DNA of 64,000 bases from NCBI GenBank assembly GCA_907163375.1, contig CAJQUW010003607.1, positions 1-64,000 on the forward strand, read 5' to 3'. A program made the position numbers and the translations under genes. The stretch comes from Prostheceraeus crozeri (Eukaryota > Platyhelminthes > Polycladida > Euryleptidae). Below are positions 42,017-52,517 of the stretch, piece by piece. Position 1 is the first letter of the stretch, and the number at the start of each line of letters is the position of its first letter. Under the pieces are notes generated by a model, which did no database searches, was not told the DNA's origin, and saw nothing but the letters and a program-made list of their open reading frames with translations.

Positions 42017-42481
42017 TTATTTCAAAACTGTTTCGACATATTTAGTAAGAATTACATCATTTTTATCACAGTTTTTTGAAAATAGTTCTAAAGCACTTTT
42101 ACAGTTATTTTTCAATGGTCTCTCATTGACGAAATAGAGTACATAGCCACCGCACATTAGAGATGTATTACTTTGAAGTGGGAACGATGTCACTTTCCTA
42201 ACAGTCCAGGAGAACCTGTTCATCCATAATGCGATATCATGTAAACGAGGTTGATTAAGAGAGTCAAAATATTCGGCCACTTTATAACGATTGATGTATA
42301 CAGCAATCCATTGTTTTCCGGGAAGATTGTTGGTATCCGTATTGATGATAAGCGAACAAGGATAGAAAGGAATTGAATCAGGTAAATTATCTCTAGAAAA
42401 GATATTGAGAAATATTGTCTTGGAGTAGGAATGAGCTTTCCTCATTTTCCTCAAGATTTCTATGTTGCTTAAGTTACTCAT
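42017..42481 (-). CDS. Polinton 2 adenovirus-type cysteine protease
   Basis: The 154-residue frame has KQWIAVYI, AEYFDSLNQP and SLMCGGYVLYF, matching adenain-like proteases. Its ATG overlaps the capsid stop codon (ATGA). Downstream it converges on the PC4/TBP-like gene. Confidence 0.85.
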   Translation of the reverse strand: MSNLSNIEILRKMRKAHSYSKTIFLNIFSRDNLPDSIPFYPCSLIINTDTNNLPGKQWIAVYINRYKVAEYFDSLNQPRLHDIALWMNRFSWTVRKVTSFPLQSNTSLMCGGYVLYFVNERPLKNNCKSALELFSKNCDKNDVILTKYVETVLK

Positions 42482-43965
42482 CTCTGATAGCTGACAGTCA
42501 CGTCTCTCATTCTTTTTATCTCAACTTTGCTATCATAGATAGCATAAATGAGACAAGTAATTGTTTTCTTCAAAGGTGACTCAAATGATACCTCCAGTCG
42601 TAGATTTCCAGGCTTTGTAACTCCTACGCTTTCACCACATAGATCTGCTTCTGCATCTGCTGTGAGGTTGTACATAATGAAGAAGTAGCCATTCTTGTAC
42701 ATATTCATTATAATTCCATTTGAATCATCTGTATTAAACATGTTGAGGACGGTGAAAGTAGAACCATATTCACGTGCGAATTTACCATCTTTGAAATTAG
42801 GCTCATATGCTTTGCAAGATACAAATTTCCCATCCTAATAGAGTGCTAGTTTGCTAACATTAAAGTGTTGGAAATTGAATGGATTCTTTTCAAAAGCACC
42901 AATGAATGCCTCATTTTCCACAAATGTGATATACACCGCCTTTGGCATTGCAGTGGGAAAAAGATTTGGGTAGGCATGTGAGGATGATCCCGCACCAATT
43001 GTGAAGTTTGTCAACACACTGTGATTAACTGGATATATTGCATTGTATTTCCTCAATCCTGTCGCATGCTCGTTGATGACTGACGGGTTCATTGTTACTC
43101 GCCTTACATTGAGCACGGCATTACTTATGTTGACTTGATAGTTTGTACCTCCAAAAGCCATTAACGCGAACTCAGGATTTGCACGAATAAATTTTATTTG
43201 CATTTTAACCTCTGATAGCAGATATCTAGATTGACGAAGGAAATCAAGATAGACGGGTCCTTTCAAGTATAATTCCTTTGAATCCGCTGTTAAATCCATT
43301 CGTCTTTTCAACCCTGTATTTGAGACATCATCAAATTTCCCTTGCTGATCATCATACCACCCAGAAACTTGCAAGTGTGACTGTTTAGCTTGCTTTTGAA
43401 ATTGAGTCATTGTATGTATATATGCTCCATATGGATATGCTCGATTATGACTTTTAAGGAGACTTCGTACATGAGAGTTTTCGAATTCCTTCCCTTGATC
43501 GGTCTGTATTCTTTGCGGAACACGCCCCTCATCGAAAATGCTCTGAAAAGCAGCTTCAACTTCTGGTCCTCGTTTAGATTTCAGCGCACGTGCCCACGCA
43601 TAGCGAGATAAAATATCTATTACGGTTAAGATGTATTTATAGCCATCATTGTACTGTGATATCTGTTGCATGTCAGCCAAGTCCGCTTGCCATTGACTAT
43701 CTATTATGTTAACAACATATTTTCTTCTTGGAAACCGCTTTCTCGAATTTTTGTGAAGAGTGTAAGTCGGTTGACTCCTTAACCACTTCTTGACTTTCTC
43801 TATTCCCACACCTGCTGCAAGGGCTAGAACCTCCGGACGACTGAAACTTGCGGGGTGATTTAAGTCGTAATAAATCTTTCTGAGTTTCACTGCTGTACTC
43901 ATCGTCTTTGTTCTGATTTGCACGCGTATTACTCGCACAGCAACTGCTAACACAATCGATATCAA
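42478..43965 (-). pseudogene. Polinton 2 integrase and major capsid coding region
   Basis: The upstream part is a DDE integrase (WQADLADM, IQTDQGKEF). The downstream part is the hexon-like capsid protein (AYPYGAYIH, NPEFALMAFGG, RRVTMNPSVI, ENEAFIGAFEKNPFNFQHF). Both match the Polinton 1 proteins. The region is broken. Confidence 0.85.
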
Positions 43966-44035
43966 CCTCTATGCACTCTTCTCCTTTACCTTCGAGCGCA
44001 GATTTCAAACAACAGCAAAAGTTTTGTAACGACAT
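43880..44035 (-). CDS. Short Cys-rich Polinton 2 frame next to integrase
   Basis: It begins MSLQNFCCCLKSALEGK and contains CVSSCCAS. It overlaps the integrase start in another frame, as in Polinton 1. Function unknown. Confidence 0.42.
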
Positions 44036-44069
44036 GATATGAGAGAGGCAAGGCTTAATTCATATTTGC

Positions 44070-44750
44070 TTAATATTTACTATACTCCTTCGCAACACGC
44101 ATTGAGCGCCTAGTAGCTCTTTTTGGTTGCAGATCATTGGGATCATGAAGCTCTCGCTTGACCGCCATCCTGGGTGTTTTACTTTTTAATCCACCTTGTA
44201 AGTGATCCTTATCCAACTCATTCACAGTCGGTCCTCCAATAATATTGTGAGGTACGTTTTGATCAGATAAAATTTTCTGAAAATATGTCCACCCTTGTGG
44301 TGCACCTAGTTTTCGCCTTACATCTCTGACAGCATATTGTAGAAGGTCATCTATGTGACTATTTCTAACAACATCACCAGTTGTTTCATCTATTATCTCC
44401 CCTCTCTCATTGAACTTCACATGTGGATCAATGAAGTCAAATAATCGCTCAGCGCGCACACTATATGGTCGAGGTGTTGACACGGTTATAAATCGTCGCA
44501 ACTTGTCACGAATCTGTCGCCTCTCATCAATGTTTTCAGCTGCTGACTGCATTCGTCGATAGGGATCCTTAATCTTCTGAATTTCCATATCCTTTTGTGT
44601 TAGTTCCTTAAGTTGATTCGTAATAGGTTGATCTATATTTTTGACTTCCTGTGCACTTTGTAATGTAGTCAATTGTACATACTCCTCTTGAGGAATGACT
44701 ACCATCTTTGAATACGACATGTTTGAAAATAATAAGGCAACAAAGTACAT
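44070..44750 (-). CDS. Conserved Polinton late protein (MSYSKMVVIPQEEY family)
   Basis: The frame opens about ten residues upstream; the conserved start is MSYSKMVVIPQEEYVQLT. A helical middle, a GWTYFQKIL block and a basic C-terminus (KRATRRSMRVAKEY) match the Polinton 1 protein at 14060-14752. Function unknown. Confidence 0.62.
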   Translation of the reverse strand: MYFVALLFSNMSYSKMVVIPQEEYVQLTTLQSAQEVKNIDQPITNQLKELTQKDMEIQKIKDPYRRMQSAAENIDERRQIRDKLRRFITVSTPRPYSVRAERLFDFIDPHVKFNERGEIIDETTGDVVRNSHIDDLLQYAVRDVRRKLGAPQGWTYFQKILSDQNVPHNIIGGPTVNELDKDHLQGGLKSKTPRMAVKRELHDPNDLQPKRATRRSMRVAKEYSKY

Positions 44751-44853
44751 TGCTTAAAACTAACTGTGAACCGAGAAAACTGTCATTTGTTCAGCGGAAT
44801 TAGGTATGATATTTGTTCGAAATCGAAGTCGTTCCGGACATTCCTGGGTTAGA

Positions 44854-45387
44854 TCAATAAATAGATGGTTTCTTTGTTACATCTTCATATATTTTTGAAA
44901 GTACTTTAGGTTGTTGAGGTAATATCTGTCTACTGAGATGATGTATCTGACTGCTATCTCTTGGATTTTTAAATATTGCCAAATAATGTGTATTCAAACT
45001 TCTAGTTCTTTGCTCTTTCCCTCCATCGAAGATGTTTTGGGTGATGTAGATAATAAAAGCTTCCCTATGATGTGCAGTTTGAATGAACATTTCAGTTACA
45101 TCCTTTGAAGATTTGCTTTCACGTAATAGATCATCTAATACTAATAAGTCACCTGCTTAGATATCCTCAGTTGATGGCAACCCTTGCTTCACCTCATAAC
45201 CTTTTTGGCGAAGTGCAGAATGTAGTTGTGGTTGAAATATTCCATAATACCATTTGACTCTCTTAACTTCCTTGTGAAACATTTCATTTCTATATTGTAG
45301 CAATTGAGTTACAAATGTAGTTTTACCGGACTGACTTGGTCCAGCGACACACATTGTGCGATCAGTGAATAGACGAAAATCTGTCAT
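44854..45387 (-). pseudogene. Polinton 2 DNA-packaging ATPase
   Basis: It starts MTDFRLFTDRTMCVAGPSQS with Walker A GPSQSGKT; later FIIYITQNIF and FKNPRDSSQ match the Polinton 1 ATPase. The copy is broken. Confidence 0.85.
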
Positions 45388-45528
45388 CTTATAATTTCAT
45401 TAACATTAAACTCATCATCCCGCTAATTTTGCTTAGAACAACAAAACAGACACATGTTCCAGATCACATTTATTCACATTCAGAATAGAAACTTTCAAGT
45501 TACATTTACAAATTGAAACATTTACAAA

Positions 45529-46262
45529 TTAAAACATTTGTGTTTCCTCATCACAATTAGGATTATAGAAAGTTTTCAAGTCAGCATCTTGGCACTTCAA
45601 CTTCAATTTAGGATTCCCATCTTTAGATTTCCGCCCTCGCTTTTTGCTCTCTTCCTTCCCATCACTTGAAGCAGTCTTATCAATGTTAATTAAGCATTTA
45701 TCAATTGGTAGTGGCTCATAGACTAGTTGAAGAACATTCATTTGTAAAGATGCGACTTTACCAGTCGAACCATGTGAACCAATATAAAGTCCGGTAACGT
45801 GCACTAAGCCCATATAGCGACCCCGTTTGAGATCCTCACATTCCATCGCGTTTGTAAAGAGATCGAATGCTTGAAAAACATCCGATAGTTTTAAAAACAG
45901 TGTATCGAATTCCGGCAATTCCTTGTAACCAACTCCTTCCTCTAATGCCTTTCTCCAATGAGTTGGAGCACTTTCAGGGAGCTCAACACATTCTTTCGCG
46001 AAAGAGTCAATAGTTTTAAGAATCACCTGTTGCCATTTTGGAAAAGTCACTCGCATTTGTCTCATATTGCTATACTCTGATGTAGCATACCATTACTGTG
46101 GAAGAATGGAACTTGAAGATAAAAGCCATCATCACCATAATTCAAGGTTTGAAAGTAGAATGTATTTCCAATCCCTTGCACCTTTCGTGTCGGACGAAGC
46201 TTCAAGAGATCTTGCTCAAAAGCGTCACTTTCCTCTCTGATTGTATACATTTTCTGAGTCAT
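45529..46262 (-). pseudogene. Polinton 2 early-type conserved protein
   Basis: It shares GLYIGSHGSTGKVASLQMN and a Lys/Arg-rich tail (KKRGRKSKDG) with the early protein of Polinton 1 at 10661-11432. Function unknown. The copy is broken. Confidence 0.55.
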
Positions 46263-46346
46263 GTTTCAACAAGTACTAATTCGGAGCTTTCAACCAGCGG
46301 AAATGAATTGTCACTTGAAAGTGATAAAATATCATTAAAGCGTCTT

Positions 46347-46356
46347 CCTTATATAC
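46347..46356 (-). promoter_or_regulatory. TATA box of the early-type gene
   Basis: GTATATAAGG on the minus strand, about 85 bases upstream of the ATG at 46262. Confidence 0.5.
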
Positions 46357-46413
46357 ACCTATATATGACTCATCAATCAAAGTGATGACGTGTCACTTTA
46401 TGATTCGCTAACC

Positions 46414-46806
46414 TTATATTAACATTGCAGCAGTTGCTGCAATCCTTCCAAGCGGACTATTGATTACACCATTAATACTGTTTCCAATATCATTTAACAT
46501 ACTTAGAAACCCACCACCAACGCGCTGAATTAAGTTTCGCCTTTTCTTATCACTACTCCTTGGATTTGAAAACTTTTTTATGCTATTCAAAGAGCCAGCA
46601 TTCAATAGAGGCCTGTAAATAGGTAGACATTTGTGTATTGCAAAAGCTAAATCACGAATGAAATCATCACTTGAATTTTGAATCAATTTACACTTCCTCT
46701 TATTATCATGTATCCTGTTTAACTTTCGCAACGCCTTTTTAAACTGACTTGAAGGTTTGAAGGACTGTTTCGATTGACGAGAAGATGCCTTCCGTTTTAC
46801 AGACAT
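46414..46806 (-). CDS. Conserved basic Polinton protein with hydrophobic tail
   Basis: 130 residues: a basic start (MSVKRKASSRQSKQS), SSDDFIRDLAFAIHKC in the middle, and a GGGFLSMLNDIGNSINGV tail. Homologous to the Polinton 1 protein at 13049-13414. Confidence 0.6.
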   Translation of the reverse strand: MSVKRKASSRQSKQSFKPSSQFKKALRKLNRIHDNKRKCKLIQNSSDDFIRDLAFAIHKCLPIYRPLLNAGSLNSIKKFSNPRSSDKKRRNLIQRVGGGFLSMLNDIGNSINGVINSPLGRIAATAAMLI

Positions 46807-46934
46807 TTTTATTCTAATATGGAAATAGATAATACAATTACAATTTTTGCTTAGTACTTACAACATTATACATAAAAGTTTACAAGCATTCACACAGAGT
46901 TTGTTGCTGGTACTTATAAAATTACACAAAACAC

Positions 46935-47558
46935 TTAACAAGTTGTAGAGGGAAACTGATACACACTCACATCGGCTAGAGTCTGATTTGTAGCAGTTAT
47001 GAGCTGCTCAATGTCTTTCATTAGATGTTTTGAAATTGGACAGCACATACAGCAGGGCTTTGAATGGAAAGTCTTTAAAATATTGGCATAGTATGCCCGC
47101 AAACTGATTACCTCAGAATGTCCTTGAGCAGCCACATTGATGCTTACTGATGGCGGTCCACTGAATAAGTCCAATTTACATTTGTCACCCTTCTCGTCAA
47201 AGTAGCTGGAGGTGATAATGTCATGGAGACATGTGTTGTGTTTCCGTTGGATACTGCTGCACCAACAGCGAGAGTATTCCGGTACAATCTCAGTTTGAGC
47301 TAGTGGGCGAAATACTTCATTGAGCCAAAATCTTGCAACTCGTGTAAGAGCGTTGTTCACGACTCTCATTAACATTCTCTGCACCACAACGTCCTCTCCG
47401 CAGCGGAAATACTTCACTATTTCCTCCATCAGATCCACCAAATCCGCTTTATAGCCAGTTATATTCACGGCAGAATAAAATATATTGCCGGTGAAGAGTT
47501 GACTTCGGTAAATTATTGAAATGGGAATGTTGGTAGTGAACGACATGCTGATTGACAT
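46935..47558 (-). CDS. Unknown 207-residue Polinton 2 protein
   Basis: The N-terminal half is helical and hydrophobic (YKADLVDLMEEIVKYFRCG). Cysteine pairs follow (SRCWCSS, CCMCC) with a C-terminal helix. TATATAAG lies about 50 bases upstream on the minus strand. I recognise no family and see no counterpart in Polinton 1. Confidence 0.55.
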   Translation of the reverse strand: MSISMSFTTNIPISIIYRSQLFTGNIFYSAVNITGYKADLVDLMEEIVKYFRCGEDVVVQRMLMRVVNNALTRVARFWLNEVFRPLAQTEIVPEYSRCWCSSIQRKHNTCLHDIITSSYFDEKGDKCKLDLFSGPPSVSINVAAQGHSEVISLRAYYANILKTFHSKPCCMCCPISKHLMKDIEQLITATNQTLADVSVYQFPSTTC

Positions 47559-47605
47559 TGTATTAGCCTCAAATTATGCTTGAAATAGAACGGTACAATG
47601 TCCTT

Positions 47606-47614
47606 CTTATATAG
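47606..47614 (-). promoter_or_regulatory. TATA box of the 207-residue gene
   Basis: CTATATAAG on the minus strand, about 50 bases upstream of the ATG at 47558. Confidence 0.6.
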
Positions 47615-47668
47615 AAAAGTCACACAAAGACACAATAGTGACCAATCACAGACGTGCATGATGACTCA

Positions 47669-48166
47669 TCATGCACGATATACAGTGACTGTTGAAGATA
47701 TTTCTTGATCACAAAGGGGACAAGATGAAGTTTCAAAGGGTACATAACATGTAGAACACATAACGCTATGAGAACATGGTAAAAAGAGAAGGGATCGTTC
47801 CTGTTTAAAACATTTAACGCAGTTCCGTTCACATAATAATTTAAATGTCTCTTCTTCTAATTTCCTTCTGAAGTTACTTTTATTGGGAGAACTTTTTATT
47901 AAAATACTGTCAGATGTCTCCTTTTTTCCATATCGTTCCAATTTGATCCTCCTAATTTCACTATCATTGCAGTGTAGCATGGAGAAATCCTCTATCCACC
48001 TACGATCCAAATTGTGATTCATAGCATGCTCATCTAGATCCAGTAGTCGATCAACTAAATCACCAGCGTTGATATTTTCACTGAGATTTGTTACAGTTTC
48101 TATAGCTTTGAACGAATATCCAAGGTCTCTTGCGACAACCCACGACGTTGGGATACTAGTCATCAT
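47669..48166 (-). CDS. UBA plus IAP-type RING protein (Polinton 2)
   Basis: Two domains are seen. Near the N-terminus, WVVARDLGYSFKAIETV and GDLVDRLLDLDEH look like a UBA-type three-helix fold. The C-terminus is a RING of the inhibitor-of-apoptosis type: CVKCFKQERSLLFLPCSHSV, CSTCYVPF, CPLCDQEI, then the short hydrophobic end STVTVYRA. No BIR domain is present. Such proteins act as E3 ubiquitin ligases; IAP relatives block cell death. A minus-strand CTATAAATAT (48193-48202) sits too close to the first ATG at 48181, so the ATG at 48166 or 48163 is more likely used. Confidence 0.7.
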   Translation of the reverse strand: MMTSIPTSWVVARDLGYSFKAIETVTNLSENINAGDLVDRLLDLDEHAMNHNLDRRWIEDFSMLHCNDSEIRRIKLERYGKKETSDSILIKSSPNKSNFRRKLEEETFKLLCERNCVKCFKQERSLLFLPCSHSVMCSTCYVPFETSSCPLCDQEISSTVTVYRA

Positions 48167-48192
48167 TATGTATGTCATCAAACAACTATCTC

Positions 48193-48202
48193 ATATTTAT
48201 AG
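48193..48202 (-). promoter_or_regulatory. TATA box of the UBA-RING gene
   Basis: CTATAAATAT on the minus strand. The usual 30-base distance to transcription start would place that start inside the first codons of the long frame. Confidence 0.5.
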
Positions 48203-48262
48203 CATAGTTTGTCTACGTAAAAGGAAAATCAATATGTCATCTTGATTACAATGGTTGCAATA

Positions 48263-48562
48263 GTCACAATAGTCGCAATTGAGCAAACCCATTCAAAATC
48301 AAACAACGGACGTCTATCGGTACGTACCCAAGTACTCAGAACCAAGTCACACAAGTTCGATCATAGACGTTCCGAAACGCAATGTACTCAACCCAGTCTA
48401 CCAAACACATGTACCTATCCAGTAAGACAGACGTCATACAGGTTCCTATTCATAACACTGAATTATACATGTACCTATCCATGTTACTATTCATAACACT
48501 GAATTATACATGTACCTATCCATGTACCTATCCCTCGCAAGTAGGACACAGTTTTCACTACT
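48263..48562. repeat. Polinton 2 right terminal inverted repeat
   Basis: Reverse complement of 31194-31535, with one 42-base unit fewer. The duplicated CGCCCC follows at 48563-48568. Confidence 0.9.
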
Positions 48563-48568
48563 CGCCCC

Positions 48569-49230
48569 ATAGTCATTGTTGATCGGCAGATCGCGAAGCC
48601 GTCTCTCAGAGACCACAATTCTTCAACATCACGGTACTTAGCACGAAATGCACCAGTGACGATCAATAGTCTAAGGAAGGCTTCGAATTCAACACAATCT
48701 ATAGACTTCCATTGTTTCTTTTTTCCATGAGATAGATTCCATTTCTGAATAATACGACCGCCATGCAGATTAGAATATAACAAAATATCGTCGATGATGC
48801 AATCAAGAAACATGATAACGGATTCTCGCTCGGTTCGTGGATTGAGGCCTGGTTTCCGACCACTGTGAAAACGAACTATGTTTGTAGATGCGGCACGGCC
48901 TTGAGGATTCGTAGGAAGTGTACTCCAAATATGTCCAGATGAAGAGGAATACTGAACACTTGATCCACCATCAATATCATCATCACTCCTGTAATATTCC
49001 ATTTCAGCGTCAACAAGGTATGATTCATCAAGCACGTCGTCATTATCGTTTTCGAGCTCGGGTGAATCAGCTTCGATATCGCCGCTGTCTCTTGTCGTAG
49101 GCATGTCATTATTGATCTGGTTATCAACTTGGTCGTTAAAAATCATATCCTCGTCCTCTGACTCGTAATTACAGTTATTCATGAGAGAGATTGCAACAGT
49201 CTTGCATTGTCGTTTTGGCCGGGTCGCCAT
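48569..49230 (-). pseudogene. piggyBac transposase, N-terminal part (block 1 of 4)
   Basis: It starts MATRPKRQCKTVAISLMNN and has a long acidic stretch (ESEDEDMIFNDQ, ELENDNDDVLDESY) as usual at piggyBac N-termini. Then come GRKPGLNPRTERESVIMFLD and KSIDCVEFEAFLRLLIVTG, the conserved entry to the catalytic domain. The coding sequence stops at TMTMGR, exactly where Polinton 2 inserted; GRFLQIK resumes at 31187. All four blocks together add up to about 590 codons, normal for the family. The block itself is open. Confidence 0.88.
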
Positions 49231-50038
49231 AACACCACAGCGCGAAGATCAGAAAGTCTCAGTCAGGTCACAGCTAGCACTAAAGCATGTACATTATTCA
49301 CTGATCTTTTACGATTCCACTCCATAAATAACAGCCAATCAAATTGACGAGTTTAACCCATACCAACGATATCTAACAATTCTCTCATCGATAGAAATGG
49401 GAAGATATTGCCGCTCTGACGACAGGTTGTCAGCTGAGTCACAGCACAATAGCCGAATACGTCAATTGTTTGGCAATATAGGCTGCTAAGACATATATGT
49501 AAACCAGGTCAATAATAAGATGAAAACCTATTTTATTGATTTTTATTACACTGCAGAGATGCGTAGAATTCAAACGTGTTGATGAATATAAGTTGATCAA
49601 ACCATCTTCGAGTTGGCTTTTTGCGTTATGTGACTCACCAAGCCTATCTGCAGGTACGAAGTTACACACATGGCTTATGGCACATATAACCTACATGTAT
49701 TCTGATAACTGAACAAACTTTTGTAAAATTAGACGAATATCCACTGTCTGACTTACATATATCCACTTATGATTTCATAACTCGGGATTTTCTAAAATAG
49801 AAGTATTATGCCATTGTTTTCAGTAATGGGTATGGTATACCCATTACATAGATAAAGCATGATCAACAGGTGGGCCAAAAACTAAAAAGTTAGAATATAT
49901 AACTTGATCACTAAAAGATATACTTGAATATATAAATAATTCTCACGGAGAGTTCGGGCTATTCAATTATTCTATAGGTAGAATCAAACTTACGGAAAGT
50001 TGCAATGGGTATCTCATACCCATGATATAGGACAACCG
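49231..50038. other. 5' untranslated end of the piggyBac element
   Basis: No gene. It carries palindromes of GTAATGGGTATGG / CCATACCCATTAC type (49826-49852) and a second one at 50003-50022, subterminal repeats of the kind piggyBac transposase binds. Confidence 0.6.
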
Positions 50039-50042
50039 TTAA

Positions 50043-50885
50043 AAGTCGACCTTAGTTGAATTACACTATAATTTTTCGTTATGTAGGCACGTACATAATG
50101 ATATGTATGTAAGTTAGTATTGAAACATTTTGCAGCACAGGTCTTACTTATAACATGAATTAACAAAGGAGACTGGAATAGAGGGTTTCTACAACGGCAA
50201 ATTGCATCTTGTAAATTTCAGCAGCACGTCAGGTGTATATTTCAATACGACGATGCTCCATTGCTTTAGCGGTAAATGCTTTTTCTATAATTCAATTAGA
50301 AATTGGAGATTTTTGCATTATAATAGGTTTGATACTTTTTGGCATCTCATTTGTATTAGCATGGTTATTTCGATGTGCATGTAGTATATCTACCAATGCA
50401 CAAGTGTGATAATTGATATGAATAAGCAAGCCCATTTATAAAGCGGACGAATTTTGGTGATCTGTTATTTGAATAAATAGAGGTATTGACATTCTCTTTC
50501 AGTTTTCATTTGCAGATGAATGCTGATAAAATTAGACTCAAATTTTACATGACATTAATGTCGCAGCTATCATGTTACAGAAATTCTAAAAAAATATAAA
50601 GACAGTTTGATATACGGTATAAAGAAAATCTATAAATAGATCTACTCAATTTACAAACAGAATTAGAAGGCAGAACAGAATTAGAGCAATAGGATATTCT
50701 AAGATGGTCTTATCATATCTAATTGATAATCATCTTCAAAAATGTCACGAAAGATGAATGATGCTTGAAAAAGTTCTTGTGAAAAAGCGCATGTTGCACT
50801 ACTCCTTTTTCACATATATTATGAATACTTTTTTCAGAAAACAGTGACTGCGAAATCAGAAATGAAAAAATGTTTCTAATGAGAA
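50043..50885. other. Non-coding stretch
   Basis: Nothing recognised besides AT-rich sequence leading into the mariner-like relic. Confidence 0.5.
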
Positions 50886-51125
50886 TTACATTAGAAATCT
50901 CTTAAAGAAACTTTGTAATACTGGAAGCGTTAAAGATGCAGAAAGAAGTAGTTAACCATCATTCGATGATGAGAAAGCAAAGCAAATTTCCGAGATTATT
51001 CGTGAACGACCCTCAACATCAATTCGCCAAGCACCTGCAGCTACTAGCTGTTCTTACGGCTGTGTTCACAATGTAGTGAGAATGATCTAGGGCTCTTTCT
51101 TTACAAATTGCAAGTACCACAAGAG

Positions 51126-52448
51126 CAAAGATATTTAATATTATCAAGGGCTAGATAGGAAATAGGCGTGTTTTTACCCTGTTTGCAACGAAGCCAATGA
51201 AAATCAGCTGATATTGCATGAATTTGAAAATATTGGTAAGCGAGCAACATCTATTCCTCTTCATTGCCTCACAAAAACTAAAACGCATTTTAATAATAAA
51301 TCTTATATATATGTTTAAAAACAACGCCCAAATTGCAACAGATGATAGTCTAACATTCTCCTTTTTCAGATGTTTTGTAAAAAACGCAGTTGTAAATATG
51401 AGTTATGTTGCTGATACAATTCTTTCAATTAGACTTTATTGCATTATTTTATGTCAGTTGATTATTAGTTCTGAAGAGCGCATGTTATATAGGAATAATA
51501 CAAATGAAAACCAGCTGTTTCATTTTTAGATGAAAGCAGAGTAAAGATCATTTACAATTCACCAAATGCATGACTAAATGACTTTTCTAAACAGAAAAAT
51601 GACCCGCGTCTTTACTTGTGCTCATGCAGTTAGATTGCTTCTTTGTAATTAAGTGCGATGCCTGGCTATGGTTGTGCATGTACATCGTTGCTGTGCCCAC
51701 AGGTGCCCGGCCACGCCAAACGCGATTTCCTACTTTGGCAATAATCTAACGTGTATTGGTAATTTTGCGGTAAGAAATTACATGATACAACAGAAAAAAT
51801 GAATATGAACTATCAGAAAATTTGATATAAAATTGGCTTAAACAAAAAAAAAACAAACAACATATACTACACGTTACACAATGCACATTGACATCTTTGA
51901 CATTGACAGACATGCGATGGTCGATTCCAGTTGGCCCTAAAATGCCCTCTGTTAATTTTTTGCAATACATGTACTCGAAGAACGTTGTTGACGTGGGTGA
52001 GCCGTATTAATAGCCAATTCCTCAGTGTAATATTCGGATTCTCACTGAAATTGTTAATAGTCATGAATTCTACAGAGGGAGTTGAGTGTTTATCAATTGA
52101 TGCCCCATCAGTCTTCATGCGAATATTTTAGTCTTTCGCTTGATTTGATAGTACTGCATTAAATTTCTGTATTACCGCTTTCATCTTCAACAATTTTTTC
52201 AGAGAAACTACTGAATGAATATTCTTGAAACCTACCATGTAATATCAGTGAATCATGCTTTATATCATATGCAATTTCTAAGGCTTTTTGTCGCATCGCA
52301 CATCGCACATCGCACATCGTCTTTTTGCCACGATATGGACCGTCCGAAAATGGGTTCAAATTTAGATATATATTTCTCATCTAAAACTATCTATTTTCTA
52401 TCTAAACTCTAGGTATCTATTTCTCTTTTAAATAATTAAATATCTTTG
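51126..52448. mobile_element. Non-autonomous hAT-type element, 1.3 kb, TSD CACAAGAG
   Basis: The left end is CAAAGATATTTAAT and the right end is its reverse complement, ATTAAATATCTTTG. A perfect 8-bp duplication CACAAGAG flanks it (51118-51125, 52449-52456). Its interior has no recognisable transposase; open frames at 51867-52118 and 52159-52380 on the minus strand have no known domain. A CGCACATCG microsatellite-like run lies near 52295-52320. It sits inside the mariner-like relic. Confidence 0.85.
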
Positions 52449-52477
52449 CACAAGAGCTACACGAAGAAGACTGCTCA

Positions 52478-52517
52478 TTGCTCATTGCTTATTGCTCATT
52501 GCTCATTGCTCATTGCG
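52478..52517. repeat. TTGCTCA microsatellite
   Basis: About five units of TTGCTCA with one variant, at the resumption of the mariner-like frame. Confidence 0.85.

Larger units (their letters stand above)
31194..48562. mobile_element. Polinton 2 (Maverick), 17.4 kb, TSD CGCCCC
   Basis: It starts AGTAGTGAAAACTGTG and ends with the reverse complement. A perfect 6-bp duplication CGCCCC flanks it (31188-31193, 48563-48568). Parts: small accessory genes, a spliced zinc/coiled-coil gene, polymerase B, PC4/TBP-like gene, protease, capsid and integrase, Cys-rich frame, conserved late protein, packaging ATPase, early-type protein, basic protein, and unknown and RING genes. The order mirrors Polinton 1, but the sequences differ strongly. 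It looks broken in roughly eight to ten places; near-identical terminal repeats suggest a young insertion. Confidence 0.95.
6392..50038 (-). mobile_element. piggyBac transposon, shattered by four nested insertions
   Basis: Both ends abut TTAA (6388-6391 and 50039-50042). The left end starts CGGTTGTCCTATGTCA and the right end is TGATATAGGACAACCG, a matching terminal repeat. Subterminal ATGGGTAT palindromes follow on both sides (about 6428-6450, 49826-49852, 50005-50022). TTAA duplication is the hallmark of piggyBac. Removing the Tc1 element, the MITE, both Polintons and one copy of each target duplication leaves 3067 bp, a normal piggyBac size. The transposase lies on the minus strand in four blocks: 48569-49230, 30266-31187, 9470-9606 and 9098-9132. 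All insertions are later than the piggyBac. Confidence 0.9.

Noticed and set aside
48382-48582. Open frames inside the Polinton 2 terminal repeat (YTCTYPCTYPS type)
   Set aside because: They are translations of the 42-bp tandem units, not genes.
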